64,000 bases of DNA from Sphingomonas sp. JUb134 (GCF_004341505.2 NZ_SLYP02000001.1:2566501-2630500), one strand, 5' to 3'; shown: positions 9,548-17,949, counted from the stretch's first letter. A program made the numbers and translations. Notes: a model not told the origin generated them from the sequence alone.

Positions 9548-9988
9548 TTACTCGCGGCCGCTGATGCGGGCGATCTCGCGCGCGACCATCGCCTCGACGA
9601 TCGCGGGCAGCTTTGCGTCGAGCCAGTCGCTGAGCATCGGACGCAGCATCTCGCGCACCAGGGCTTCGAGCGAGTCGGCGCCCGGGGCCTCGGGCTTCAC
9701 CACCATCCGCGACAGGGCCTCGAGCGCGCCGCGGCTCGCCTCGGCAGCGCGCTCGGACAGGATCGTGGGGTCCGGTTCCGGAGCCGGGGCAGCCGGAGCG
9801 GCGGCGGCACGCTGGGGCAGCGGATCGCTCACGGCGTCCTTCAGCTCCAGCACCTCGTCCTCGTCGTCCTCGTCATAGACCGGGGTACGAACCGGCTTGC
9901 GGACGCGCGAGACGGGACCGTCGCCTTCCTCGGCGATGATCCGTTTGATCGACGAGAGGATGTCCTCCATCGACGTCTCGGTACTCAT
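9548..9988 (-). CDS. DUF2497 (PopZ-like) protein
   Basis: A 146-residue acidic protein with the DUF2497 architecture: a short conserved N-terminal helix (SMEDILSSIKRIIAEEG), a Pro/Ala/acidic disordered middle, and a conserved C-terminal helical region (LVREMLRPMLSDWLDAKLP ending in REIARISG). Caulobacter PopZ, the polar scaffold that self-assembles and recruits chromosome and cell-cycle proteins, has this plan; whether this protein forms polar foci is inference. The start at 9988 follows GTGGGGG; an upstream start would add 7 residues. It sits 57 bp upstream of valS and downstream of tolC. Confidence 0.82.
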   Translation of the reverse strand: MSTETSMEDILSSIKRIIAEEGDGPVSRVRKPVRTPVYDEDDEDEVLELKDAVSDPLPQRAAAAPAAPAPEPDPTILSERAAEASRGALEALSRMVVKPEAPGADSLEALVREMLRPMLSDWLDAKLPAIVEAMVAREIARISGRE

Positions 9989-10030
9989 GTCCCCCACCGC
10001 GAACCTCATGGTTACCGTCTTCCTGACCGA

Positions 10031-11599
10031 TCAGCTGTCGGGGTTTGCGCGATTGGTGTCAACGGGGCGCGTCGCTGCATCGCCACCCCTACGATTGGCG
10101 GCGTCGGCGCCGTCCGTGATGCCATAGGGGTTCACGTCGTGCCGCAGTTCCGGCTCGAGCTCGCGGGTGACGACCGGCGTCTGGGCGGGCGTGCCGACCG
10201 TCGTGGTGGCGACGGGCTTGGGCGCCGGATCGCTGTCCCAGTCCCAGATGCGGTTGCGTACCCGGCTGTAGTTGGTGGTGGGATCGTAGAGCGCGCCGCC
10301 GTCAAGCCCCAGGTCCTGCGCCTCCGCACGGCCCATCGCGGCCAGCAGCGCGAAGCCGGCGACATAGGCATCGCGCCGCGCCGACACGAGCTGGACCTGC
10401 GAGTTGAGCAGTTCCTGCTCGGCATTGAGGATGTCGAGGATGGTGCGCGTGCCGACGCTGTTCTCGGCGCGGACGCCCTCCAGCGACAGGCGGTTGGCGG
10501 AAACCTGCACTTCCGAGGACTCGATCACCCGCAGCGACGATTGCCAGGCGGCGAAGGCGGAGCGCGCGTCGGAAACGACTGCCCGCTCGACCTGCGTCAC
10601 CCGCTCGATCGCGGAGCTCTCCACCGCCTGCGCGCGCCGGACCTGCGCGGCGGGGCCACCGCCCTGGAACAGCGGCACCGACAGTTGCAGGCCGGCCGTG
10701 ACGGACGCGCCGTCCGGCGAGATGCGGATGCCGTTGATGTCGGGGATCGAGTTGAGGACGGTCGAATAGCTGCCGCCGCTCACCGCGGCCACCCGCGGAA
10801 GGCGGCTGGCGCGCGCGACGCGCACGTCGAAGCCGGCGGCGTCGCTCTCGCGCTGGGCCGCCTGGAGCGAGGGATTGTTGTCGACCGCGACCGACACCGC
10901 GCCCTGCGGGTTCCCCGGCAGGTTCGGCAGCTCGGGCGGGGGCGCCAGCGTGCCGGGAGGGGCACCCGTCACCTCGACGTAGTTTTCGCGGCTGGTGATC
11001 AGCTGTGCCTCGGCACTGCGAAGCTGCGACTGGGCCGAGGCGAGCCGTGCCTCCGACTGAGCGACGTCCGTACGGGTCAGGTCCCCGACCTCGAACCGGT
11101 CGCGCGAGGCCTGGAGGTTCACCTCCAGCACGCGGAGGTTCTGCTGGTTGAGGCGCACGATCGCCTCGTCCCGCAGCACGTCGTTATAGGCGGCGACCAC
11201 CTGGGTGAACACGTTCGCCTCGACGCTGCGCAGGTTCGCGCGCCCCGCCTCCACCCGTCGCTCGGCCGCACGCACCGAGTTGCGCACCGCGCCGCCGCTG
11301 TAGAGCGGCACCGACAGGTTGACCCCCGCTGCCGCCGTCCGCTGCGGCTGGGCGATGCTGTTGTTCGCCGTGTTGAGCACGTTCTCGCTATACGAGCCGT
11401 CGGCGCTCAACTGCGGAAGGCCGGAGGCACGCGCCAGCGGCACCCCCTCGTCGGTGGCGCGCAGGTTTGCGCGCTCTCCGGTCAATTGCGGGTTGCTGCT
11501 GTAGGCGCGCACCAGCGCCTCGCGCAGCGTCTCCGCCTGGGCGGACGACGCCGCACAGGCAATGAGACTGACCCCGGCGATCCAACGAAACGCGCGCAT
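10031..11599 (-). CDS. TolC-family outer-membrane channel protein
   Basis: A 522-residue outer-membrane efflux and type I secretion channel. It has a signal peptide (MRAFRWIAGVSLIACAASSAQA) and the duplicated TolC layout of long helices: the first half includes NLRATDEGVPLARASGLP and the second half repeats the pattern at ESDAAGFDVRVARASRLP. The C-terminus, after DLGLDGGALYDP, is a low-complexity periplasmic tail. The ribosome-binding site is a run of eight G's ending GGAG just before ATG. The pcm - tolC order is common in sphingomonads. Partner membrane-fusion and pump genes are not adjacent, so it probably serves several systems. Confidence 0.93.
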   Translation of the reverse strand: MRAFRWIAGVSLIACAASSAQAETLREALVRAYSSNPQLTGERANLRATDEGVPLARASGLPQLSADGSYSENVLNTANNSIAQPQRTAAAGVNLSVPLYSGGAVRNSVRAAERRVEAGRANLRSVEANVFTQVVAAYNDVLRDEAIVRLNQQNLRVLEVNLQASRDRFEVGDLTRTDVAQSEARLASAQSQLRSAEAQLITSRENYVEVTGAPPGTLAPPPELPNLPGNPQGAVSVAVDNNPSLQAAQRESDAAGFDVRVARASRLPRVAAVSGGSYSTVLNSIPDINGIRISPDGASVTAGLQLSVPLFQGGGPAAQVRRAQAVESSAIERVTQVERAVVSDARSAFAAWQSSLRVIESSEVQVSANRLSLEGVRAENSVGTRTILDILNAEQELLNSQVQLVSARRDAYVAGFALLAAMGRAEAQDLGLDGGALYDPTTNYSRVRNRIWDWDSDPAPKPVATTTVGTPAQTPVVTRELEPELRHDVNPYGITDGADAANRRGGDAATRPVDTNRANPDS

Positions 11600-11626
11600 A
11601 CTCCCCCCCCATGGTTTTGCGCGGCT

Positions 11627-12292
11627 TTAGAACTGGAAGGTGGGCGGTTTGGAAAACCCCGGCAGCACAACACAGTCCACATCCGCAAAGTCGACCAAGC
11701 CGAAACCGCCTTCGCTGCGGCGCCCGGCCGCAAGCCGGCTGACGCCCCGGTCGATCACGCCCGTCGTCACCCGGCCGTCGATCTTGGCCTGGTGCACGAT
11801 CGCGTCCGGCACGAACTCGACGGCGCCGTCGATCACGATCGCGTCATAGGGCGCGCCCTGCGCCCATCCCTCGACCAGCGGCCCTTCGACCACCGTGACA
11901 TTAGCCATGCCGGCAAGTGCCTCGCGCGCCTGGGCGGCGAGCGTCGCATCTTCCTCGAGCGCGACCAACGAGCCGGCGAGCTCCGCGAGCACCGCTGCGG
12001 TATAGCCGGTCGCCGCACCGATCAGCAGCACCCGGTCGGTCGAGGCGATCTCCGCCTCGTTGATGAGGCGGGCGGAAGCGAGCGGCGCGTTCATGGCGCG
12101 GCCGTTCCCCAGCGCGATGTCGCGATCATAATAGGCGATCGGAAGCGCGGCAGCGGGCACGAAGCGCTCCCGCGGGACCTCGCCCATCACCTTGATCACC
12201 CGCGAGTCGTCGACAGCGGTGGTGCGAAGCTGGCTCGCCACCATCGCCGCGCGCATTTCGTCGAACCGAAGGGTATCTGCCGAACCGTCCAT
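11627..12292 (-). CDS. pcm: Protein-L-isoaspartate O-methyltransferase family protein
   Basis: A 221-residue SAM-dependent methyltransferase of the family that methylates isoaspartyl residues to repair aged proteins. The N-terminal motif FDEMRAAMVASQLRTTAVDD and the RERFVPAAALPIAYYDRDI region match the family, and the SAM-binding loop is the slightly unusual LIGAATGYTAAVLAEL. The late motifs YDAIVIDGAVEFVPDAI and GRVTTGVIDRG are present. A good ribosome-binding site (AGGAG) precedes ATG. It starts the leftward block and lies 27 bp upstream of tolC, so co-transcription is likely. This short alphaproteobacterial subgroup may have a narrower role than classical Pcm. Confidence 0.88.
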   Translation of the reverse strand: MDGSADTLRFDEMRAAMVASQLRTTAVDDSRVIKVMGEVPRERFVPAAALPIAYYDRDIALGNGRAMNAPLASARLINEAEIASTDRVLLIGAATGYTAAVLAELAGSLVALEEDATLAAQAREALAGMANVTVVEGPLVEGWAQGAPYDAIVIDGAVEFVPDAIVHQAKIDGRVTTGVIDRGVSRLAAGRRSEGGFGLVDFADVDCVVLPGFSKPPTFQF

Positions 12293-12474
12293 GATGCTCC
12301 TGTCGCACGTCTGTATTATTCGTGCAATACACTAGTTGAGAACGCTGCTATGTACTTCGCACGCGCGATGCCGCCAAGCGACCGCGGCCATTTTCTGGCC
12401 CACAGTGGAGCGAGGGCGGAAACCTGGTTGACCGCGAGCCGAAAACCGAGCAAGTGCCCGCCTCCCGACGTCGA

Positions 12475-12548
12475 GGCCCGATGGCGGAGTGGTGACGCAG
12501 AGGACTGCAAATCCTTGCACCCGGGTTCGATTCCCGGTCGGGCCTCCA
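12475..12548 (+). tRNA. tRNA-Cys (GCA)
   Basis: A complete 74-nt cloverleaf. The acceptor stem GGCCCGA (12475-12481) pairs with TCGGGCC (12538-12544), followed by T and an encoded CCA. The D-arm region, an anticodon loop CTGCAAA with anticodon GCA, and a T-arm with GGGTTCGATTCCC are all present. It is read rightwards, divergent from pcm. Short reading frames across it are artefacts. Confidence 0.97.
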
Positions 12549-12715
12549 TCTTCTGCACGCGCAAGGCTGCACGGCGTTAGGGGGACCCCAACATCTTCTG
12601 CCCAGGCTTCCAAGCGGAACGACGGAGGCAGGATGATCCCCTTCACGATGCGAACCGCGAGGCTTAGCGGCGTCGCGATGCTGGCGCGGTGCCAGGCACG
12701 GGACGCCGCCGGCGC

Positions 12716-14356
12716 TCAACTCCGGTAGCGCGCCTCCAGCAGGTCGAGCTCGCGGACCAGCTTGCTGGACGTGGCGCTGCCGATGCGTCGTTCGCGTGCG
12801 CTGCGGAAGATGGCGGCGCGTTCCGCCTTGAGACCCGCGAGGCGCAGTTCGCGTTCGATGCCATCTTCGCGGCGCGCCGCCTCCGCCGCCTCCCCTTCCT
12901 GGCTGCGCGCCTCGATGCGCTCGCGGTAGAGGTCCATGATGCGGGCTCCGGCGGACGCGTACAGGTCCGCGTCGCTGCGGCCGGCGGCTAGGTCGTGCTG
13001 GACGCGCTCGATCTCGCGGATCGCAGCCTCCGCAGCGGCGACGCGCGCGGCATCCTCCTCCGCCTGGACGGACGCGTCCGCCGGCATCTTCAGGCCCCGC
13101 AGCAGCAGTGGAAGCCCGATGCTGGCGACCACCAGCGAGGTGACGATCACCCCTGCGGCAAGGAAGATGGCGAGGTCCCGTGCCGGGAACGGCGTTCCGT
13201 TCGCGGCGAGCAGCGGCAGGGTGAGCACACCCGCCAAGGTGATCGCCCCGCGCACCCCTGCAAAGGACATGGCGGCGACGAGCCGCCACTCCGGGCTCTG
13301 CCCGGCGTCGCCCCGGCGCAGCAGCGTAAGGCGCAGGGATATCCACACCCAGACGAACCGCAATGCGGCGAGCCCGACGTTGATCGCGAGCACGTACAGG
13401 GCCAGCCACCAGACATTCTGGTGGCCGGTAAGCGCGACCGTCTCTCGCGCGCCGTGGAGGATTGCCGGCAGCTGCTCGCCCAGGAGCACGAAGATGATGC
13501 CGTTGGCGGCGAACTGGATCGTGTCCCAGACGGAATTGCGACGAACGCGCGTCGCGGGGAGCGCCTGCCGGGAGATTTCGGCAAAGCTCATCGTCACGCC
13601 GGCAGCGACGGCCGCCAGGATGCCGGAACAGTGGAAATGCTCCGCCAGCAGGTAGGAGCCGAACGGGATCAGCAGGCTGACCAGGATCTGCGAGCCGATC
13701 TCCTCGCCGAAACGCCTGGACACGCGATACTTGGCCCAGGTCACGGCCATGGTGACGGCAACACCGATCGCGAGCCCGCCGAACGCCACCCAGAGGAAGT
13801 TGAGCGCAGCGCTGGAGGCAGAGAAGGTGCCGGTGAGCGCGGCGGCGATGGCGAAGCGCAGGCACACGAGGCCCGAAGCGTCGTTGAGCAGCGACTCCCC
13901 CTCCAGGATGTGCATCATCCGCTTGGGGATCGGCACGCGCGCGGCGATGGCGGAGACCGCGATCGGATCGGTCGGCGACACGACGGCTGCGAGCGCGAAG
14001 GCGACCGCGAGCGGCATGGCCGGGATCATCCAGTGGATGAACAACCCCATTCCGAGCACCGTGATCACGACCAGGCCAAGCGCCAGCTCGACCACGGTCG
14101 GCAGATCCTTGAACAATTCGTCCTTGGGGATGCGCCAGCCATCCAGGAACAGCAGCGGTGGCAGGAACAGGAAGAAGAACAGTTCCGGATCCAGTGCGAC
14201 CCGCCAATCGCCCGCCAGCCCAATCGCCGCGCCGAGCGCGATCTGGACCAGCGGCGCCGGCACCGCAAAAGGCACCATTCGCGAGACGGCACCGCTGACC
14301 ACCACTGCCAGCAGCAGCACAAGAACGATCGTTACTGATTCCAACAGCCACTCCAA
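12716..14356 (-). CDS. CPA1-type Na+/H+ antiporter
   Basis: A 546-residue inner-membrane cation/proton antiporter. About twelve hydrophobic segments span the first 400 residues, with the CPA1 core motifs FFFLFLPPLLFLDGW, AAVVSPTDPIAV, GESLLNDASGLV and FAGVRGAITLAGVL, including the paired acidic residues of the ion site. A cytoplasmic Arg/Glu-rich coiled-coil tail of about 140 residues follows. No ATG is available at the 5' end: the frame opens with TTG at 14356, but a second TTG at 14344 (four codons in) has GGAG 6 nt upstream and is at least as good a start. It handles pH and sodium homeostasis. No operon partner. Confidence 0.92.
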   Translation of the reverse strand: MEWLLESVTIVLVLLLAVVVSGAVSRMVPFAVPAPLVQIALGAAIGLAGDWRVALDPELFFFLFLPPLLFLDGWRIPKDELFKDLPTVVELALGLVVITVLGMGLFIHWMIPAMPLAVAFALAAVVSPTDPIAVSAIAARVPIPKRMMHILEGESLLNDASGLVCLRFAIAAALTGTFSASSAALNFLWVAFGGLAIGVAVTMAVTWAKYRVSRRFGEEIGSQILVSLLIPFGSYLLAEHFHCSGILAAVAAGVTMSFAEISRQALPATRVRRNSVWDTIQFAANGIIFVLLGEQLPAILHGARETVALTGHQNVWWLALYVLAINVGLAALRFVWVWISLRLTLLRRGDAGQSPEWRLVAAMSFAGVRGAITLAGVLTLPLLAANGTPFPARDLAIFLAAGVIVTSLVVASIGLPLLLRGLKMPADASVQAEEDAARVAAAEAAIREIERVQHDLAAGRSDADLYASAGARIMDLYRERIEARSQEGEAAEAARREDGIERELRLAGLKAERAAIFRSARERRIGSATSSKLVRELDLLEARYRS

Positions 14357-14456
14357 TGCGCAGGGAAAGGCGTGGGCACATCCATGCGCCCACCTCCTTC
14401 CCCTCCCCTAGCGGCCGGGGGGCGCCCGATGCAAACCGCTGGGGCGCCGGTGTGGC

Positions 14457-15185
14457 TCAGCGCGACGCGACGCGCACCCCCTTGGCCAGCGTCACTTCGT
14501 TGGAGCCGAGCAGCACGACCGGGTCCACGCCAAGTCGGGGCACGGGCGACTGCTGGCCCGACTTCCAGGCCGCAAGTTCGACCCGGTACAGATCGTAGCG
14601 GCGGTAGAAGTCCACGAACGGCTGATCGAGTTGCTCCAACGCGCCTGCGGCGAAGCTCTCGAACGCGCCGGCCGGAAGGGCGGCGGCGGTCGCGATCATC
14701 GGCACGGCGCGGGCGCAGAATTCCTTCTGCACCGGCGGCTGCGCGAAGAAGTTGTACAGGCGCGTCATGGAATCGTCGAAGCGGTCCTGCCAGTCGCCGC
14801 CGGCCGCACGATATTCGGCGGACAGCGTCTTGTGGGCGGCAGCGAAGCTCTTCGTCTGCGTCTTGATGAGCGCGTTATAGTGGGCGACGATCGTCGGGTC
14901 CGAGACGTTGCACTGGAGCGCGGCGACGTTGAGCGCGCTGCGCAGGTGCCACACCTTTCCGGCCGTCGAAAGCGCGCGATTGGGCGTCGGGTAGCCGCCG
15001 TCGGGCAAGGCCGTCGGCGTGCTCAGCCCCGCGGCGCTGCCGGCGGGAGGCACGGGCATGGGCGCGGGCGTCGGCGTGGGAGTGGGCGCTGGCGGCGGCG
15101 GCGCCGGCTCCGGCTTGCGGGCGCAGCCGGCGATGGCGAGCGCGCCAACGGCGACGAGCAGCTGCAGCTTATGGGCTTTGTACAT
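14457..15185 (-). CDS. Proline-rich lipoprotein of unknown function
   Basis: A 242-residue predicted lipoprotein not recognised as a named family. It has an N-terminal signal with a lipobox (ALAIAGC, cysteine at about residue 21), then a Pro/Ala/Thr linker of about 30 residues, and a globular domain of about 190 residues with Trp, Tyr and Phe-rich helical stretches (KVWHLRSALNVAALQCN, YNALIKTQTKSF, DDSMTRLYNFFAQPP). Start at 15185 chosen because the signal peptide begins there and GGAAG precedes it. It is followed by the antiporter 100 bp further on, but no functional link is evident. Likely periplasmic, anchored to a membrane. Confidence 0.8.
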   Translation of the reverse strand: MYKAHKLQLLVAVGALAIAGCARKPEPAPPPPAPTPTPTPAPMPVPPAGSAAGLSTPTALPDGGYPTPNRALSTAGKVWHLRSALNVAALQCNVSDPTIVAHYNALIKTQTKSFAAAHKTLSAEYRAAGGDWQDRFDDSMTRLYNFFAQPPVQKEFCARAVPMIATAAALPAGAFESFAAGALEQLDQPFVDFYRRYDLYRVELAAWKSGQQSPVPRLGVDPVVLLGSNEVTLAKGVRVASR

Positions 15186-15509
15186 GATACGCTTCCATTT
15201 CCCTGAACCCCTGCCGGCTTCGCAGGTCAAGGTAACTCAGGAGTTAACGATGCGATGAGCCGCGGTCCCGGACGCACTACCTCCTTTCCGAGCTGGGGAT
15301 CCCGCGCTTGACAGCCTGTGGGGAGCCACGGATGCTGCCGAGGACCACATAACCGGCGGCAGGAGAGGATGCTGCAGACCCGCCGCACTGCTGCGGCCGC
15401 ACGCCCCCCCCCCCCGCCGACAAAGAGGCCTTCACCCGGTGATCTCCACGTCTTTTGCTTATCCTTCGCTCCTCGCGCCGCTTGGCGCACGCCGCGTGGA
15501 GGCGCTGTG
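15186..15509. other. Intergenic region with a C12 tract and no gene seen
   Basis: No credible gene is present. It contains a homopolymer of 12 C at 15404-15415 and a TTGACA at 15308-15313 with GATGCT 17 bp downstream, which is at best a weak promoter for the lactonase. The region separates the divergent lipoprotein and lactonase genes. Confidence 0.5.
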
Positions 15510-16397
15510 ATGGCGGTCCAGCGCAGCGAGCCCGTCAGCATCGTCCAGCTCGGCGCCCCGCTGGGCGAAGGGCCGGTGTGGGTGGAGCGCGACGCCGCGC
15601 TCTGGTTCGTCGACATCAAGAGCTACCGCATCTACCGGCTCGATCCGGAAACAAACGCGATCCAGAGCTGGCAGACGCCGGGCCAATGCGGCTTCGTGCT
15701 GCCCTGTGCGGACGGAGGACTGATCGCAGGCCTCCAGAGCGGGCTTGCCCGCTTCGATCCGACCACGGGGGCGTTCGTGCCGCTGGTGGATCCGGAGCCG
15801 CAGCATCCGGGCAACCGGCTCAACGACGGCACCGTCGATCCGCATGGCCGGCTCTGGTTCGGCACCATGGACGATGGGGAGACCGCGGAGAGCGGCACCA
15901 TCTATCGCCTGGGCGCGGACGGGCGCTGCGTCGCCTCCACGCCGTCGTGCGCGATCACCAACGGCCCGGCGTTCAGCCCCGACGGCCGCACGATTTATCA
16001 CGTCGATACCGGCAAGGGCCTGATCTACGCGTGCAGCGTGGACGAGGACGGGACGCTCAGCGACGCGCGGCTGTTCGCCCAGATCCCCAATTCGGAAGGG
16101 CATCCGGACGGCCCCACCGTCGACGCCGAAGGCTGCATCTGGGTCGGGCTCTACAACGGCTGGGGCGTGCGCCGCTATTCGCCGAAGGGCGAACTGCTGG
16201 AGCAGATCCGCTTCCCGGTCAGCGCCATCACCAAGGTCGCGTTCGGCGGGCCGGAGCGCAAGACGCTCTATGCCACCACCGCCTCCAAGCACCTGTCGGC
16301 AGCGGAACGCGCCGAGCAGCCGCATGCGGGCGACCTGTTCGCGTTCGAGGTGGACGTGCCCGGCATCCCCGGCGTCGAGATCCGTCACGGGATCTGA
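15510..16397 (+). CDS. SMP-30/gluconolactonase-family lactonase
   Basis: A 295-residue six-bladed beta-propeller hydrolase. It shows the family signatures LGEGPVWVERDAALWFVDI at the N-terminus (metal-ligand Glu), NRLNDGTVDPHGRLWFGTMDD in the middle (Asn and Asp metal ligands) and SPDGRTIYHVDT later (catalytic Asp region). Members open sugar lactones such as gluconolactone or arabinonolactone in oxidative sugar pathways, but the substrate cannot be read from sequence. Start at 15510 is preceded by GTGGAGG. It is monocistronic here: the next gene is the FNR regulator with its own promoter. Confidence 0.9.
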   Translation: MAVQRSEPVSIVQLGAPLGEGPVWVERDAALWFVDIKSYRIYRLDPETNAIQSWQTPGQCGFVLPCADGGLIAGLQSGLARFDPTTGAFVPLVDPEPQHPGNRLNDGTVDPHGRLWFGTMDDGETAESGTIYRLGADGRCVASTPSCAITNGPAFSPDGRTIYHVDTGKGLIYACSVDEDGTLSDARLFAQIPNSEGHPDGPTVDAEGCIWVGLYNGWGVRRYSPKGELLEQIRFPVSAITKVAFGGPERKTLYATTASKHLSAAERAEQPHAGDLFAFEVDVPGIPGVEIRHGI

Positions 16398-16408
16398 ACG
16401 AAAAGCGG

Positions 16409-16436
16409 CGGGCTGTCGGAAGGCTCCGGCAGCCCG
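16409..16436 (+). terminator. Possible terminator hairpin after the lactonase gene
   Basis: CGGGCTGTCGG and CCGGCAGCCCG form an 11-bp stem with one G-T pair and a 6-nt loop, 11 bp after the lactonase stop. No T-tract follows, so it may stabilise the 3' end rather than terminate. Confidence 0.5.
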
Positions 16437-16523
16437 TCGAAGGCGGGAGGATCATCGGGCGACGGGCGCCATGCCGCTGCCCGGCGACACCTCCCCTATC
16501 CTCCCGTGCAGCCCGCCCGCGCC

Positions 16524-16537
16524 TTGACCCGCATCAA
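16524..16537. promoter_or_regulatory. FNR-box upstream of the FNR-type regulator gene
   Basis: TTGACCCGCATCAA matches the FNR/Anr consensus TTGAT-N4-ATCAA at nine of ten specified bases. Its centre is 64.5 bp before the ATG at 16595; a class II promoter centred at -41.5 would start transcription near 16572, giving a 23-nt leader. Autoregulation is inferred. Confidence 0.7.
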
Positions 16538-16594
16538 CGCGCACGCCGGCGCGTTTCGCGCGACAAACCAATCCATGTTACGTATAGGCCCTGC

Positions 16595-17305
16595 ATGGCA
16601 GCGATTGAGATTTGCGCCGACTGTTCGGTGCGGGACCTGGCTTTGTGCGGCAGCCTTACCGACCATGAACTGGAAGCGCTGAACGCGCTCGGTCGGCGGC
16701 AGCGACTCTCCAAGGGCGAGACGGTGATCTGGGCGGGGGATGAGAGCATCATCTGCGCCAACCTCTTGTCGGGCGTGCTCAAGCTTAGCGCCTCCACCGC
16801 GGATGGGCGCGAGCAGATCGTCGGCCTGCACTATCCCGCCGACTTCATCGGCCGCCCTTATGCGGACGCAGCCGACTTCACCGTCACCGCGCTCACCGAC
16901 GCCGAGCTGTGCGTCTTCCCGCGCAAGCAGTTCGAGCAGGTGCTGGAAGACCATGTGCGCATGGAGCGGCTGCTGCTCCAGCGCACCTTTGCCGCCCTCG
17001 ACGAGGCGCGCGGCCGCATGCTGATGCTGGGCCGCAAGTCCGCGGAGGAAAAGATCGCCGGCTTCCTGCTCGACATGGCGGACCGTGCCGGCAGCAGCGC
17101 CTGCCGCGCGAGTGCCGAAGGGCCGATCACCTTCGACCTGCCGCTGACCCGGGGGCAGATCGCCGATGTGCTGGGCCTCACCATCGAAACGGTGAGTCGG
17201 CAGATGACCAAGCTGAAGGCCTCCGGCGTGATCGGCCTGCCCGGCGGCCGCGCAGTGACGCTGCGTGACCGGTCGGCGCTGGAGGAACGGGCGGAACCGG
17301 CCTGA
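16595..17305 (+). CDS. fnr: FNR/FnrL-type oxygen-sensing regulator
   Basis: A 236-residue Crp/Fnr-family transcription factor. Cysteines at positions 7, 10 and 18 (CADC then LALC) and Cys106 in DAELCVFP match the four [4Fe-4S] ligands of FNR, so oxygen should disassemble the cluster and inactivate it. A cyclic-nucleotide-type beta domain and dimerisation helix (HVRMERLLLQRTFAALDEARG) precede the helix-turn-helix, whose recognition helix TIETVSRQ carries the E-xx-SR trio that reads TTGAT half-sites. FNR boxes occur in front of its own gene and in the next promoter region. It converges with the hemerythrin-like gene, 9 bp away. Chosen start is the first ATG giving the cysteine motif. Confidence 0.92.
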   Translation: MAAIEICADCSVRDLALCGSLTDHELEALNALGRRQRLSKGETVIWAGDESIICANLLSGVLKLSASTADGREQIVGLHYPADFIGRPYADAADFTVTALTDAELCVFPRKQFEQVLEDHVRMERLLLQRTFAALDEARGRMLMLGRKSAEEKIAGFLLDMADRAGSSACRASAEGPITFDLPLTRGQIADVLGLTIETVSRQMTKLKASGVIGLPGGRAVTLRDRSALEERAEPA

Positions 17306-17314
17306 GCCCGGCGC

Positions 17315-17860
17315 TCAGGCGACGCGGCAGCGGGCCTGGAGCCGGTTGTCGAGCAGCAGGCGCGCGGCCGGCGTGAGCCTGGCTTCCGCCAGCGTGCGGA
17401 TCGCCAGCTCCTCGAACGCCATGGCAGCGCGGCAGCCGTCGAAGAAGCAGCGCAACATGTAGCCCAGGGTCGCCGCGCACGGCCCGCGATCGACGGCATG
17501 GGGGCGCAGCACCGCGAGCAGGTCCTGCGCCTGCACCGCAAAGGTGACGTGCTGGGCGCAGACGTACGCCAGCAGCGTGTCTGCCAGCGGCTCGGCTTCC
17601 GCGCCGAACAAGGCGTCCAGCAGCGCATCTTCGCGGCTCGCCTGCTCGACGGCCTGCGCATCGAGCGCGTCGCAGAGCGCCTCGATCTCTTCCGCGTCCG
17701 GCAGCTCCGGCAGCGCGTCCGCACATTTCTCGAGCCGGCGGCAAAGCTGTTCGCTGCGCACATGCTCGGAAAGCAGCGGGACGAGATCGATCTCGTCAAT
17801 GACGTGCCAGCGGCGGGCGGCCGGACGCTTGGGTTCGAACAGGTGCTGGATGTCAGTCAT
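17315..17860 (-). CDS. Hemerythrin-like helical protein in the FNR island
   Basis: A 181-residue, almost entirely helical protein. SEHVRSEQLCRRLEKCADALP resembles the first histidine helix of bacterial hemerythrin-like proteins (pattern EH..LC..LE..AD.LP), QHVTFAVQAQDLLAVLRPHA could be a middle helix pair, and MAFEELAIRTLAEARL resembles the last helix, although the histidine normally a few residues before the Glu pair is absent (CRAAMAFEE). It may therefore bind a modified di-iron site or none. GGAGG lies 5 bp before the ATG. It is divergent from hemN and shares a promoter region holding two FNR boxes, so low-oxygen expression and a role in O2, NO or iron handling are plausible. Family call is tentative. 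Confidence 0.6.
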   Translation of the reverse strand: MTDIQHLFEPKRPAARRWHVIDEIDLVPLLSEHVRSEQLCRRLEKCADALPELPDAEEIEALCDALDAQAVEQASREDALLDALFGAEAEPLADTLLAYVCAQHVTFAVQAQDLLAVLRPHAVDRGPCAATLGYMLRCFFDGCRAAMAFEELAIRTLAEARLTPAARLLLDNRLQARCRVA

Positions 17861-17905
17861 TCAGGCCTCCAGCCTGCCTTGTGCGGTCGAACGTCAGCGG
17901 CGGCG

Positions 17906-17919
17906 TTGACCGGTATCAA
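17906..17919. promoter_or_regulatory. FNR-box 1 in the hemerythrin-like/hemN divergent promoter
   Basis: TTGACCGGTATCAA, nine of ten consensus bases. Centred 71.5 bp before the hemN ATG, it would place a class II hemN start near 17954 with a 30-nt leader. Confidence 0.75.
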
Positions 17920-17935
17920 ACGGCCGCGACCGAGT

Positions 17936-17949
17936 TTGACGCGCGTCAA
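17936..17949. promoter_or_regulatory. FNR-box 2 in the hemerythrin-like/hemN divergent promoter
   Basis: TTGACGCGCGTCAA, a perfect palindrome with eight of ten consensus bases. It lies exactly 30 bp (about three helical turns) from box 1, so both sites face the same side of the DNA. For the leftward gene a class II start would fall near 17901, giving a leader of about 40 nt. Confidence 0.7.

Noticed and set aside
7895..12580. A very long open frame (over 1500 codons) antisense to valS, tolC and pcm
   Set aside because: It is Arg/His/Gly-rich, runs through a tRNA and opposes four well-supported genes; GC-rich DNA makes such shadow frames.
12489..12728. Short plus-strand frame starting inside the tRNA
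   Set aside because: Overlaps a complete tRNA-Cys and has no ribosome-binding site.
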